Below are positions 44,284 through 52,451 of a stretch of 64,000 nucleotides of DNA, in pieces. Within the stretch, counting starts at the first letter, position 1. The number at the start of each line of letters is the position of its first letter. The notes below the pieces were generated by a model. That model was not told the DNA's origin. It did not search any database and saw only the letters and a program-made list of their open reading frames with translations. Position numbers and translations under genes: made by a program. Where the stretch lies: positions 22,780 to 86,779 of the forward strand of contig JAFLDL010000011.1 of assembly GCA_017302435.1 (NCBI GenBank), given 5' to 3'. This DNA comes from Candidatus Accumulibacter necessarius (GTDB taxonomy: Bacteria > Pseudomonadota > Gammaproteobacteria > Burkholderiales > Rhodocyclaceae).

Positions 44284-45325
44284 ATCGATTCTCGTTCTGG
44301 CGCTGGCCGGTGCGACCAGTGCCGGCTTCGCCTTCGACCACTACAAAGGCATCGGCCGCCAGGCGACGCCGGCTGAAGTGAAAGCCTGGGACATTGATGT
44401 CCGTCCCGACTTCAAGGGTTTGCCGAAAGGATCTGGTACGGTTGATCGCGGCCAGGAAGTTTTCGAGGAAAAATGCGCCTCGTGCCATGGCACTTTCGGC
44501 GAGTCGAATGAGGTCTTCACGCCGCTGATCGGCGGCACCACCAAGGACGACATCAAGACCGGCCACGTCAAGGGTCTGTCGTCGGGCGATCTGCCGCAGC
44601 GGACCACCTTTACCAAAGTGGCGACCATTTCGACCATCTTCGACTATATCCAGCGCGCCATGCCGTGGACCGCGCCGAAGTCGATGAAGCCCGACGACAC
44701 CTACGCCGTGCTCGCCTACATGCTCAACCTCGCCGAGATCGTGCCGGCAGACTTCACGCTGTCCGACAAGAACATTGCCGAGGTCCAGAAATTGATGCCC
44801 AACCGGCATGGCATGACCACCGACCACGGTATGTGGCCGGGCGCGTCGGCGGCCAAGGGCGGCATTGGCAACGGGGGCAAACCGGACGTGAAGAACACGG
44901 CGTGCATGAAGAACTGCAAGACCGAGGTCAGGATTGGTTCCGGTCTGCCGGATTACGCACGTGATGCACACGGTAACCTCTTTGACCAGAACCGCAGCTT
45001 CGGCCCGGTGCGCGGAATCAAGACCGGCGGTGCAGCGGCCGCGCCAGTGGTGGCAACGGCAAACGCTGGCTCGGGGCCGCTTGACCTGGCAACCAGAAGC
45101 GGCTGTATGGCCTGCCACGGGGTCAACAACAAGATTGTCGGTCCTGGTTACAACGAGGTGCAGGCGCGCTACAAGGATCAGCCCGACGCCGCTGCCCGTC
45201 TGGCGCTCAAAGTGAAGAACGGCGGGCAGGGTGTCTGGGGTTCGGTGCCGATGCCGCCGAACGGTGAAATGAAGGATGCAGACATCAACACCCTGGTGGC
45301 GTGGATCCTGTCTGGCGCCAGGTAA
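44267..45325 (+). CDS. soxD: Sulfane dehydrogenase dihaem cytochrome subunit SoxD
   Basis: This 352-residue protein has a signal peptide (MSRFSRSILVLALAGATSAG), then the haem motif EEKCASCHGTFGES near residue 70 and a second, RSGCMACHGVNNK, near 280. It carries electrons away from SoxC. The ATG at 44267 follows GAGAGG and overlaps the soxC end. Between the haems is an Ala/Gly-rich linker. The length is usual for SoxD. Confidence 0.92.
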   Translation: MSRFSRSILVLALAGATSAGFAFDHYKGIGRQATPAEVKAWDIDVRPDFKGLPKGSGTVDRGQEVFEEKCASCHGTFGESNEVFTPLIGGTTKDDIKTGHVKGLSSGDLPQRTTFTKVATISTIFDYIQRAMPWTAPKSMKPDDTYAVLAYMLNLAEIVPADFTLSDKNIAEVQKLMPNRHGMTTDHGMWPGASAAKGGIGNGGKPDVKNTACMKNCKTEVRIGSGLPDYARDAHGNLFDQNRSFGPVRGIKTGGAAAAPVVATANAGSGPLDLATRSGCMACHGVNNKIVGPGYNEVQARYKDQPDAAARLALKVKNGGQGVWGSVPMPPNGEMKDADINTLVAWILSGAR

Positions 45326-45347
45326 CGGACTTTTGAGAGGAGAAGTG

Positions 45348-45815
45348 ATGAACAAGCAACGTCGCAATGTACTGAAGACCTGCTCGGGTGCTGCACTGAT
45401 GAGCCTGCTTGCTGCTGCCGGCATTATCGCCCCGGGGATCGCTCTGGCTGAGTGGAACAAGGCCGCTTTTGACGCCAAGAGCATGGCTGACACCCTGAAA
45501 GCCCTCGGCGCTGGTACGCCGGCAGACAGCAAGGATGTCCAGGTGACCGGCCCCGATATCGCCGAGAACGGAGCCGTGGTGCCGGTAGGCGTCAGTTCGA
45601 CGCTGCCCAACGTGACCATGGTCGCCATCCTGATCGAGAAGAACCCGAACGCGCTGGCCGCCAGCTTCACGCTGCCGGAAGGCACCGAAGCCAATGTGCA
45701 GACGCGCGTAAAGATGGGCCAGACCTCCAACGTCTATGCGCTGGTCAAGTCGGATGGCAAGTTCTTCATGGCTACCAAGGAAATCAAGGTCACCCTCGGC
45801 GGCTGTGGCGGCTAA
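45348..45815 (+). CDS. soxY: Sulfur carrier protein subunit SoxY
   Basis: This 155-residue protein has a Tat-like signal (MNKQRRNVLKTCSGAALMSL) and ends KVTLGGCGG. The Cys of that terminal motif (residue 153) carries the sulfur intermediates on a swinging arm. GAGAGGAG lies just before the ATG at 45348. It pairs with SoxZ, encoded 36 bp downstream. Confidence 0.95.
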   Translation: MNKQRRNVLKTCSGAALMSLLAAAGIIAPGIALAEWNKAAFDAKSMADTLKALGAGTPADSKDVQVTGPDIAENGAVVPVGVSSTLPNVTMVAILIEKNPNALAASFTLPEGTEANVQTRVKMGQTSNVYALVKSDGKFFMATKEIKVTLGGCGG

Positions 45816-45851
45816 TCGTTTACGACCTGCTGCGAATTCAAGGAGATAGTC

Positions 45852-46166
45852 ATGGCAACAAATCCGATGAAAATCCGCGCCACCAACAAGGATGGCGTTA
45901 CCGAAGTAAAGGTTCTGGTCAGCCACGAGATGGAAACGGGTCAGCGCAAGGACGCCAGCGGCGCCATTGTGCCGGCCTGGTTCATTACCGAGTTGACCGC
46001 CAAGCATAACGACAGGCTGGTTCTGGCTGGCGAACTGGGCACTGCAGTGTCGAAGAACCCCTATCTGGCGTTCCGCTTCAAGGGCGGTGCCAAGGGTGAC
46101 AAGATCAGCGTCTCGTGGAAGGACAACAAGGGCGAGAGCCGTACCGACGAAGCAGCGATTGCCTGA
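45852..46166 (+). CDS. soxZ: Sulfur carrier complex subunit SoxZ
   Basis: This 104-residue protein, NPMKIRATNKDGVTEVKVLV then ETGQRKDASGAIVPAWFI, is a typical SoxZ beta-sandwich. It has no signal peptide and is exported with SoxY. AAGGAG lies seven bases before the ATG. SoxYZ is the substrate carrier for SoxAX, SoxB and SoxCD. Confidence 0.95.
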   Translation: MATNPMKIRATNKDGVTEVKVLVSHEMETGQRKDASGAIVPAWFITELTAKHNDRLVLAGELGTAVSKNPYLAFRFKGGAKGDKISVSWKDNKGESRTDEAAIA

Positions 46167-46253
46167 GGCATCAAAGAAAGCATGAAGCGGGGCGGCTTGG
46201 CGACACCGGCCGCCACTGCCGCCTTCCCCCTCACCTTCCCGGAAGGAGTCGAG

Positions 46254-47069
46254 ATGATTCAAGCTTTGATGCGCATGCTGTTCGGTTCAATCGTCGCTGG
46301 CGCCTGCATCGGCAGCGTCGCGGCGCAGGACAGCAAGGTGGCCGACGAACTGGCCAAATATCGCGAGGCACTGGCCGATGGCAATCCCGCCGACCTTCTC
46401 GAAGTCAAGGGAGAAGCCCTGTGGGCCGAGAAGCGTGGCCCGCGGAATGCCTCGCTCGAACAATGTGACCTTGGCTTGGGCCCAGGCAAGCTGGAAGGCG
46501 CTTACGCCCAGTTGCCGAGGTATTTCGCCGATACCAGGAAGGTAATGGATGTCGAATCCCGCCTGGTGTATTGCATGGTTACCCTGCAGGGCTTCAAGCA
46601 GGACGAGGTGACCCGGCAATGGTTCTCGAAGCCGGGCAAGGAATCCGACATCGAGGCGCTGGTGACCTTTATCGGGGCGAAATCGAATGGCAAGCCAATC
46701 AATGTGCCGGCGGCGCACCCGGAAGAGCAGAGAATGGCGAAGATCGGCGAGTATATCTTCTATCGCCGTTCCGGCCCGCAGGATTTTTCCTGTGCCATCT
46801 GTCATGGCCAGGACGGCAAGCGCATCCGCCTGCAGGAGCTGGGCAATCTGACGACCAGGGAGGGTGCGGGTACGGCGATGAAAACCTGGCCCTCCTATCG
46901 TGTTTCGCAAGGGGCGGTGTGGACCATGCAGCGCCGGCTGATCGACTGCATGCGCCAGGCGCGCTGGCCTGAACCCGACTATCTGGCCGATTCGATCATC
47001 GCCCTGGAAACATTCCTGCAAAAGACCGCCACCGGCACCGTCATGGAAACGCCGGGCATAAAGCGCTGA
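46254..47069 (+). CDS. soxA: Sulfur oxidation c-type cytochrome SoxA (monohaem)
   Basis: From the ATG at 46254 (GGAAGGAG upstream) the 271-residue protein has a signal peptide (MLFGSIVAGACIGSVAAQ) and one haem motif, FSCAICHGQDGK, near residue 180. RLIDCMRQARWPEP near 230 supplies the Cys, modified to persulfide, that binds the haem and does the chemistry. The N-terminal domain keeps two Cys (EQCDLGLGPG and LVYCMVTLQG) but no second CxxCH, so this is a single-haem SoxA. With SoxX it joins thiosulfate to SoxY. Confidence 0.92.
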   Translation: MIQALMRMLFGSIVAGACIGSVAAQDSKVADELAKYREALADGNPADLLEVKGEALWAEKRGPRNASLEQCDLGLGPGKLEGAYAQLPRYFADTRKVMDVESRLVYCMVTLQGFKQDEVTRQWFSKPGKESDIEALVTFIGAKSNGKPINVPAAHPEEQRMAKIGEYIFYRRSGPQDFSCAICHGQDGKRIRLQELGNLTTREGAGTAMKTWPSYRVSQGAVWTMQRRLIDCMRQARWPEPDYLADSIIALETFLQKTATGTVMETPGIKR

Positions 47070-47081
47070 GAGGGGATTACC

Positions 47082-47732
47082 ATGAAACCGAGATATGCCC
47101 TTTTCGGCACTTTGGCTGCCGTCATTGCGGTACCCAGCTTGGCCCAGACCAAGCCGGTCGAGCCACCGGGCGGCAGGTATGCGAAGGACGCCGAACAGGT
47201 CTTTCGCAGTTCCTTTCGCGTCGACAACCCGAAGTACTGGATGAGCCGGCTCGACCAGGACGAAACCATGCGTCTCTGCGGGCAGTACCGCGACAACCCG
47301 CCGCGCAAGATCGGCGCACAGCTTGAAAAAGCCAACCAGGCGACGATCCGCTACCCGGTGGAAGGCAAGCTGATCGGTGACTGGAAGGAAGGCGAGAAGC
47401 TGGCGGCGGTGGGGACCGGTGGTCACATTGGCTTCATCCAGCCCGATCCGCCGGGTCGCCTGCGTGGTGGCAACTGTTACGCCTGCCACCAGCTGGCGCA
47501 GAAGGAAGTGGCCTACGGCACGATCGGTCCGAGCCTGCAGCACTATGGCAAGACGCGTGGCAATTCGGAGGAGATCGTGAAGTACACCTACGACAAGATC
47601 TACAACTCGAACGCCTTCACCGCGTGCACCAATATGCCGCGCTTCGGGCTGCACAGCTGGTTGACGCCGGAGCAGATCACCCACATCGTGGCCTTCCTGC
47701 TCGACCCGGAATCGCCGGTCAACAAGGACTGA
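47082..47732 (+). CDS. soxX: Sulfur oxidation c-type cytochrome SoxX
   Basis: This 216-residue protein has a signal peptide (MKPRYALFGTLAAVIAVPSL), one haem motif in GGNCYACHQLAQKE, and a Met-containing NMPRFGLHSWLTPEQI for the sixth ligand. It is the electron-accepting partner of SoxA. It is longer than the shortest SoxX proteins, with an N-terminal extension holding RLCGQYRDNPPRKIG. The gene follows soxA by 12 bp. Confidence 0.92.
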   Translation: MKPRYALFGTLAAVIAVPSLAQTKPVEPPGGRYAKDAEQVFRSSFRVDNPKYWMSRLDQDETMRLCGQYRDNPPRKIGAQLEKANQATIRYPVEGKLIGDWKEGEKLAAVGTGGHIGFIQPDPPGRLRGGNCYACHQLAQKEVAYGTIGPSLQHYGKTRGNSEEIVKYTYDKIYNSNAFTACTNMPRFGLHSWLTPEQITHIVAFLLDPESPVNKD

Positions 47733-47785
47733 AGTGGCTGAATATCCCGGCCGGAGCCGGTCGAGGCCGTTATCAAGGACAAACA

Positions 47786-49510
47786 ATGAGCATGAATCGT
47801 CGTGAGTTTCTCCAGGTGCTGGCGGTGGCATCGGCTGGCGGCATGGCACTGCACAGCGAACTGGCACTGGCCGAACAGGCTGCCGCCAAAATGTATGAGC
47901 TGCCCCGCTACGGCAACGTCAGCCTGCTCCACATCACCGACTGCCATGCGCAGTTGCTGCCGATCTACTTCCGCGAGCCGAACGTCAACCTCGGTTTCGG
48001 CGACCAGTTCGGCAAGGTACCGCATCTGGTCGGCGAGGCGCTGCTCCGGCATTTTGACTTGAAGCCGAATACCCTCGACGCGCACGCCTTCACTTACCTG
48101 AATTTTGACCAGGCGGCACAGACCTACGGCAAGGTCGGCGGCTTCGCACACCTGGCGACCCTGGTCAAGCGCATCAAGTCGAGCCGCCCCGGCGCACTGC
48201 TGCTCGACGGCGGCGATACCTGGCAGGGCTCGGGCACCGCGCTGTGGACCAACGCGCAGGACATGGTCGACGCCTGCAAGGCGCTTGGCGTTGACATCAT
48301 GACCCTGCATTGGGAAGCGACCTATGGCGAAGCGCGCGTCAAGGAAATCGAGGAAAAGGACTTCGCCGGCAAGATCGACATCGTCGCCCAGAACATCAAG
48401 ACCACCGATTTCGGTGACCCGGTGTTCAAGGCCTACGTGATCAGGAACATCAATGGCGTGCCAGTGGCGATCATAGGCCAGGCCTTTCCGTACACGCCGA
48501 TTGCCAACCCGCGCTGGCAGGTACCGAACTGGAGCTACGGCATCCAGGAAGAGAACATGCAGAAGACGGTCGAGGAAGCCCGCGCAGCCGGCGCGCAGGT
48601 GGTCGTCGTCCTCTCCCACAACGGCATGGATGTCGATCTCAAGATGGCCAGTCGCGTCCGCGGCATCGACGCCATCATGGGCGGTCACACGCACGATGGC
48701 GTGCCGGCGCCGGTGGTGGTGAAGAACGCCGGCGGCCAGACGCTGGTCACCAATGCCGGTTCCAACGGCAAGTTCCTCGGCGTGCTAGATTTCGACGTCC
48801 GCAACGGCAAGGTTGCCGATTTTCGCTACAAGCTGCTGCCGGTCTTCGCCCGGCTCCTGCCCGCCAACAAGGAAATGCAGGCGCTGGTCGACAAGGCGCG
48901 CGCGCCCCATCTGAGCAAGCTCAACGAAAAACTCGCGGTCACCGAAGGCCTGCTCTTTCGCCGCGGGAATTTCAATGGCACCTTTGATCAGCTCATTCTC
49001 GACGCCTTGATCAAGGTCAAAGATGCCGAAATCGCCTTCTCGCCGGGTTTCCGCTGGGGCACCTCGCTGTTGCCTGGGCAGCCGATCCTGATGGAGCACC
49101 TGCTCGACCAGACCGCGATCACCTACCCATGGACGACCGTCACCAACATGAGCGGCGAAATGATCAAGACGGTACTTGAGGACGTCTGCGACAACCTGTT
49201 CAACGCTGACCCCTACTACCAGCAGGGCGGCGACATGGTGCGCGTCGGCGGTCTGCAATACACCTGCGACCCCACCGCTAGGATGGGCAACCGCATCCAG
49301 GACATGATGCTGAAAGGAAGGCCCATCGATCCGAAGAAGACCTACAAGGTCGCCGGCTGGGCGCCGGTGTCCGAAGAAGCGAAGAATGCCGGCGAGCCGG
49401 TGTGGGAGGTGGTGGCGAGCTATCTGCGCGACCTCAAGACGGTCAGGCCGGTCAGACTCAACCTGCCGACGCTGAAGGGGGTTGGCAGGAATCCGGGGAT
49501 GTCCGCATGA
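47786..49510 (+). CDS. soxB: Thiosulfohydrolase SoxB
   Basis: This 574-residue protein has a Tat signal (MNRREFLQVLAVASAGGMAL) and a 5'-nucleotidase-like fold with dinuclear metal motifs: LLHITDCHAQL near residue 52, LLDGGDTWQGSG near 145, VLSHNGMD, and IMGGHTHDGVP near 296. It cleaves the sulfonate from SoxY-bound thiosulfate to release sulfate. AAGGAC lies before the ATG at 47786; the longer frame overlaps soxX. Its stop overlaps the rhodanese gene. Confidence 0.95.
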   Translation: MSMNRREFLQVLAVASAGGMALHSELALAEQAAAKMYELPRYGNVSLLHITDCHAQLLPIYFREPNVNLGFGDQFGKVPHLVGEALLRHFDLKPNTLDAHAFTYLNFDQAAQTYGKVGGFAHLATLVKRIKSSRPGALLLDGGDTWQGSGTALWTNAQDMVDACKALGVDIMTLHWEATYGEARVKEIEEKDFAGKIDIVAQNIKTTDFGDPVFKAYVIRNINGVPVAIIGQAFPYTPIANPRWQVPNWSYGIQEENMQKTVEEARAAGAQVVVVLSHNGMDVDLKMASRVRGIDAIMGGHTHDGVPAPVVVKNAGGQTLVTNAGSNGKFLGVLDFDVRNGKVADFRYKLLPVFARLLPANKEMQALVDKARAPHLSKLNEKLAVTEGLLFRRGNFNGTFDQLILDALIKVKDAEIAFSPGFRWGTSLLPGQPILMEHLLDQTAITYPWTTVTNMSGEMIKTVLEDVCDNLFNADPYYQQGGDMVRVGGLQYTCDPTARMGNRIQDMMLKGRPIDPKKTYKVAGWAPVSEEAKNAGEPVWEVVASYLRDLKTVRPVRLNLPTLKGVGRNPGMSA

Positions 49511-50136
49511 AGCCGGTCATACGCAAGCGATTGCTGGCGGCTGTCGTGCTTGCCTGCTCGCTGAGCTTTTCGTTGCCAGCATTCGCGGCCGACTGGGCAT
49601 CGGGCAGCACCGATTGGGACAAGCTGCCTGAAATCAAGCGCACCAGAATGGGGCTCTACCTGACGCCACAGCAGGCTTATGAGATAAAGAAGAAGGATCC
49701 GAAGGGCGTCGCCTTCTTCGACATTCGCACCCGGGCCGAGGCTGTCTACGTCGGGATGCCGACCGACGTCGATGCCCTGGTCCCCTATGTCGAGCATCAG
49801 GAAATCATGACCGACTGGGACGACAAGCGCCACATGTACAAGCTCGAACCAAACCAGGACTTCATTCCGGAGCTGGAGCGCCGTCTCCAGGAGAAGGGGC
49901 TGACCAGGAACTCGCCGATCATCCTGATCTGCCGTTCCGGCGACCGCAGCTCAAAGGCGGCTGATCGCCTGCAGGTCGCGGGCTACACGAAAGTGTATTC
50001 GGTGGCTGAGGGCGTCGAGGGCGATACTGTCCGGGGCGGCCCGACTGACGGGCAGCGTGTGGTCAATGGCTGGAAGAACGCCCAGTTGCCGTGGACCTAC
50101 AAGCTGGAAAAGGCGAAGATGTATTTTGCGCACTGA
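49507..50136 (+). CDS. Periplasmic rhodanese-like protein of the sox operon
   Basis: This 209-residue protein has a signal peptide (LLAAVVLACSLSFSLPAFAA) and a rhodanese domain: GVAFFDIRTRAEAVYVGM and the active loop IILICRSGDRSSKAADRL with the sulfur-accepting Cys. The ATG overlaps the soxB stop (ATGA), so it is translationally coupled. It may move or store sulfane sulfur alongside SoxYZ. It resembles SoxL-type proteins in position only. Confidence 0.85.
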   Translation: MKPVIRKRLLAAVVLACSLSFSLPAFAADWASGSTDWDKLPEIKRTRMGLYLTPQQAYEIKKKDPKGVAFFDIRTRAEAVYVGMPTDVDALVPYVEHQEIMTDWDDKRHMYKLEPNQDFIPELERRLQEKGLTRNSPIILICRSGDRSSKAADRLQVAGYTKVYSVAEGVEGDTVRGGPTDGQRVVNGWKNAQLPWTYKLEKAKMYFAH

Positions 50137-50173
50137 CGGACATCATCAACACCTCATGACTATTGGACCGACC

Positions 50174-50740
50174 ATGAAACTGCCCCTCACCCTCTTGCTC
50201 CTGACCTCCACCCTGCACGTTTGTGCGCAGGATGTGGGTGCCCTGACGGCTGAAACCAAAAAGACGGTACTGCCGGTCGTTCCCAAGGTGGTGAACGCGA
50301 TGCAGGAAGCGGTAGCCGAAAAGGGCGTCGCCGGCGCGATTCCTGTCTGCAAGGATCAGGCGCCCAGGCTGATCAAGGAGGTCCGTGACAGCACCGGCTG
50401 GTCGATCCGCCGCGTCAGCCTGAAAGCCCGCAACCCTGAGCGCGGCACGCCCGACATCTGGGAAGTTCGGACGCTCGCCGACTTCAACATTCGCGCGGCA
50501 GCCGGCGAAAAGCCGGAAGTCCTGGAACGGAGCGAAATCGTCAGCGAAAACGGCAAGCCGGTTTTCCGTTACATGAAGGCGCTGCCGGTTGCCGATGTCT
50601 GCCTCAAGTGCCATGGCCCGGCCGAGAGTCTGGATGCCAGCCTGAAGGCGAAGCTGCTCGAAAGCTACCCGCACGATCAGGCCACCGGCTATGCCAAGGG
50701 TCAGATTCGCGGCGCGCTGACCGTCATCCGGCCACTGTAG
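50174..50740 (+). CDS. DUF3365 family haem protein
   Basis: This 188-residue protein has a signal peptide ([20 protein letters not shown]) and matches the DUF3365/Tll0287-like family: [40 protein letters not shown] with one CxxCH haem motif, and [16 protein letters not shown] at the end. Proteins of this family are redox or signal sensors with a PAS-like fold around a c-type haem. It closes the sox unit and may be an accessory electron carrier or sensor. Confidence 0.82.
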   Translation: MKLPLTLLLLTSTLHVCAQDVGALTAETKKTVLPVVPKVVNAMQEAVAEKGVAGAIPVCKDQAPRLIKEVRDSTGWSIRRVSLKARNPERGTPDIWEVRTLADFNIRAAAGEKPEVLERSEIVSENGKPVFRYMKALPVADVCLKCHGPAESLDASLKAKLLESYPHDQATGYAKGQIRGALTVIRPL

Positions 50741-50753
50741 TTTCCCTGCTGGA

Positions 50754-50789
50754 GCGCGCCGGGAGCAACAGCGCGGCGCGCGTTCCTTC
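50754..50789 (+). terminator. Putative terminator of the sox operon
   Basis: GCGCGCCG (50754-50761) pairs with CGGCGCGC (50774-50781), extended by outer GGA/TTCC, and is followed by the T-rich GTTCCTTCT. It starts 14 bp after the last gene of the operon. Confidence 0.6.
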
Positions 50790-50857
50790 TCACGGCGGTC
50801 AATTCCCGGCAACTCGCCACCGCCCCCACGCCGCACAAAAATCACACCCATCCTTCC

Positions 50858-51297
50858 GGATCATCGCCCCAAGGCTTCCGCCAGCCACGAAAATCGGCGC
50901 CACACGTGAGATTGCCGTCCGTCTGGCCGGTGTCGCCCAATCGCTCGAAGGTAACTGCGCACCCAAGCGCGTCGCCGCCTACCTCTCGCGCTGCCTGTTC
51001 TCGATGTTCGCCGAAGACGTCAGCCTGCCGCCCAGCCCCATACTGCGCGACTTCAAGAACATCGAATGCCGCGACGCCGTGCTCGCCGCTGACGCGCCAT
51101 CGACTTCGCCACCGACGAAACGGACCAGCCGCTCAGCCGCTGGGACGGCCGCACGACCAAACCCCCCGTCACCGGCGAATTTGTACCCGACGAATCTATA
51201 AGATCGACGAGATGCTGCCTGAGGGGCGGGTGGTGCCGGTCTGGCGCGCTGCTCAATCCGCGCCGGCCTACGAATTCGACCAGTGTATTGCCTGGTA
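50858..51297 (+). pseudogene. Remnant of an MmeI-type DNA methyltransferase/restriction gene
   Basis: Three pieces of one protein family survive in changing frames. First is [19 protein letters not shown] with [20 protein letters not shown]; next, directly joined, [12 protein letters not shown]; then, in another frame, [20 protein letters not shown] with [12 protein letters not shown]. The order matches class I SAM-dependent methyltransferases of the MmeI type, but hundreds of codons, including the methyltransferase NPPF-like motif, are missing. The last piece ends YEFDQCIAW. It is a decayed restriction-modification gene. Confidence 0.6.
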
Positions 51298-51508
51298 GGT
51301 GCCAATGCGCAAAGGTCCAGACTGAAGCAAGAAGAGCTGTCACCGTCCGTCGCGGGAGGTCTCGTGCCTTGGGCCATCCGCCAGACCGGCCGGGCCCCGA
51401 TGACTTTTCAGGGGCTCCCGTGTCCAAACGCGAGATTGACTCCGCTTGATGAAGGCTCAGATACCGTTGTTGGTACCATTTGATTTCCTGTCCTTTCCAG
51501 CTTGCACG
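51298..51508. other. Gap with no recognised gene
   Basis: Between the methyltransferase remnant and the LOV gene, I see no gene, clear promoter or hairpin. It is probably more decayed sequence. Confidence 0.4.
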
Positions 51509-51943
51509 CTAGGCGAAGCTCACCTGATCGGAATCCTCTTTGCTGGCCCCGGGCGGATGGTCCATGTCGTACTGAACACCCAGGTAGTAGATGACCGTGC
51601 CCTCACGATCCACCAACGGTCGGATCGATAGCCGGTTGAGGAACAACTCGCCGTTCTTGCGGTAGTTGCGCAGGGTGACGACGCACGCTTTCCTGTTTTC
51701 CAGCGCCGCCCGGATCGTTGCCAGCGCTTCCTGATCCCGATCTTCACCCTGAAGAAAGCGGCAGTTGCGGCCGACGATCTCGTCCTGCGAATAGCCGGAC
51801 ATTTCCTCGAAGACCTTGTTGGCATAGACGATCGGGTTGTCTGGCAAGTCCGGGTCCGAGAGCGTGATGCCATTGACGCAGGCATCAAGAATCTGTGTCA
51901 GCACGTAGGGAATCAAACCGTCGTCTTTTGCTGTAGTGAACAT
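51509..51943 (-). CDS. Short LOV-domain photoreceptor
   Basis: This 144-residue protein consists of one LOV (PAS) domain with short flanking helices. DEIVGRNCRFLQGEDRDQEA carries the photoactive Cys61 that bonds to flavin; NPIVYANKVFEEMSGYS and NRLSIRPLVDREGTVIYYLG are also conserved. No effector domain is attached, as in short LOV proteins of Pseudomonas putida, which signal by dimer rearrangement. The ATG at 51943 follows AGGGGAGG; a GTG at 51949 is in frame but overlaps that site. No partner gene is adjacent. Confidence 0.88.
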   Translation of the reverse strand: MFTTAKDDGLIPYVLTQILDACVNGITLSDPDLPDNPIVYANKVFEEMSGYSQDEIVGRNCRFLQGEDRDQEALATIRAALENRKACVVTLRNYRKNGELFLNRLSIRPLVDREGTVIYYLGVQYDMDHPPGASKEDSDQVSFA

Positions 51944-51995
51944 GCGCACCTCCCCTGCAATTCAAAACCTCCAAGCAATGCCATCGTTTGCCGCA

Positions 51996-52451
51996 TCACT
52001 CGCCGTGGTCCAGCATTTCCTTCTCGATCAGCAACTTCAGTTTGCGTACTGTGCGCTTGGCGCCGTCCTGGACGGCAATGCGGATCAGCTTCTCGAATGG
52101 ACGCAAGCGCCCTTCGAGGACCTCGACCTCGAAGCTGAAGGCGATCCGGGTCGATGAACTGACGTCGTCGAACTCATAGAGCGAGCGATAAGGCGCCGAA
52201 ACACCCTTGAAACAGACGCGTTTGAGCGGTTCCAGATCGGCCACCTCGAAGATCGATTCGGAGCGGTGTCCCTGGTCAACGCGGACCTGTCGCGCCTGGT
52301 AGCCAAGGCGCACCGGGCCAGTCGACAGGGCTTCGAGCTCAACCACTTCGGGCGACCAGCGCGGGTAGTTCGCCACGAAATCGAGCGCCACGAACTGGTA
52401 CACGCGTTCAATTTCCTCAAACACGACCACGTCCGCTTTGGCGATGATCAT
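51996..52451 (-). CDS. SRPBCC/polyketide cyclase-like protein
   Basis: From the ATG at 52451, this 151-residue protein reads MIIAKADVVVFEEIERVYQF then ARQVRVDQGHRSESIFEV, typical of the START/SRPBCC ligand-binding fold (polyketide cyclase and COQ10-like). It probably binds a hydrophobic ligand; the ligand is unknown. Its start overlaps the stop of the upstream glycosyltransferase-like gene as ATGA. A longer frame to 52961 covers that gene and is a shadow. Confidence 0.75.
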   Translation of the reverse strand: MIIAKADVVVFEEIERVYQFVALDFVANYPRWSPEVVELEALSTGPVRLGYQARQVRVDQGHRSESIFEVADLEPLKRVCFKGVSAPYRSLYEFDDVSSSTRIAFSFEVEVLEGRLRPFEKLIRIAVQDGAKRTVRKLKLLIEKEMLDHGE

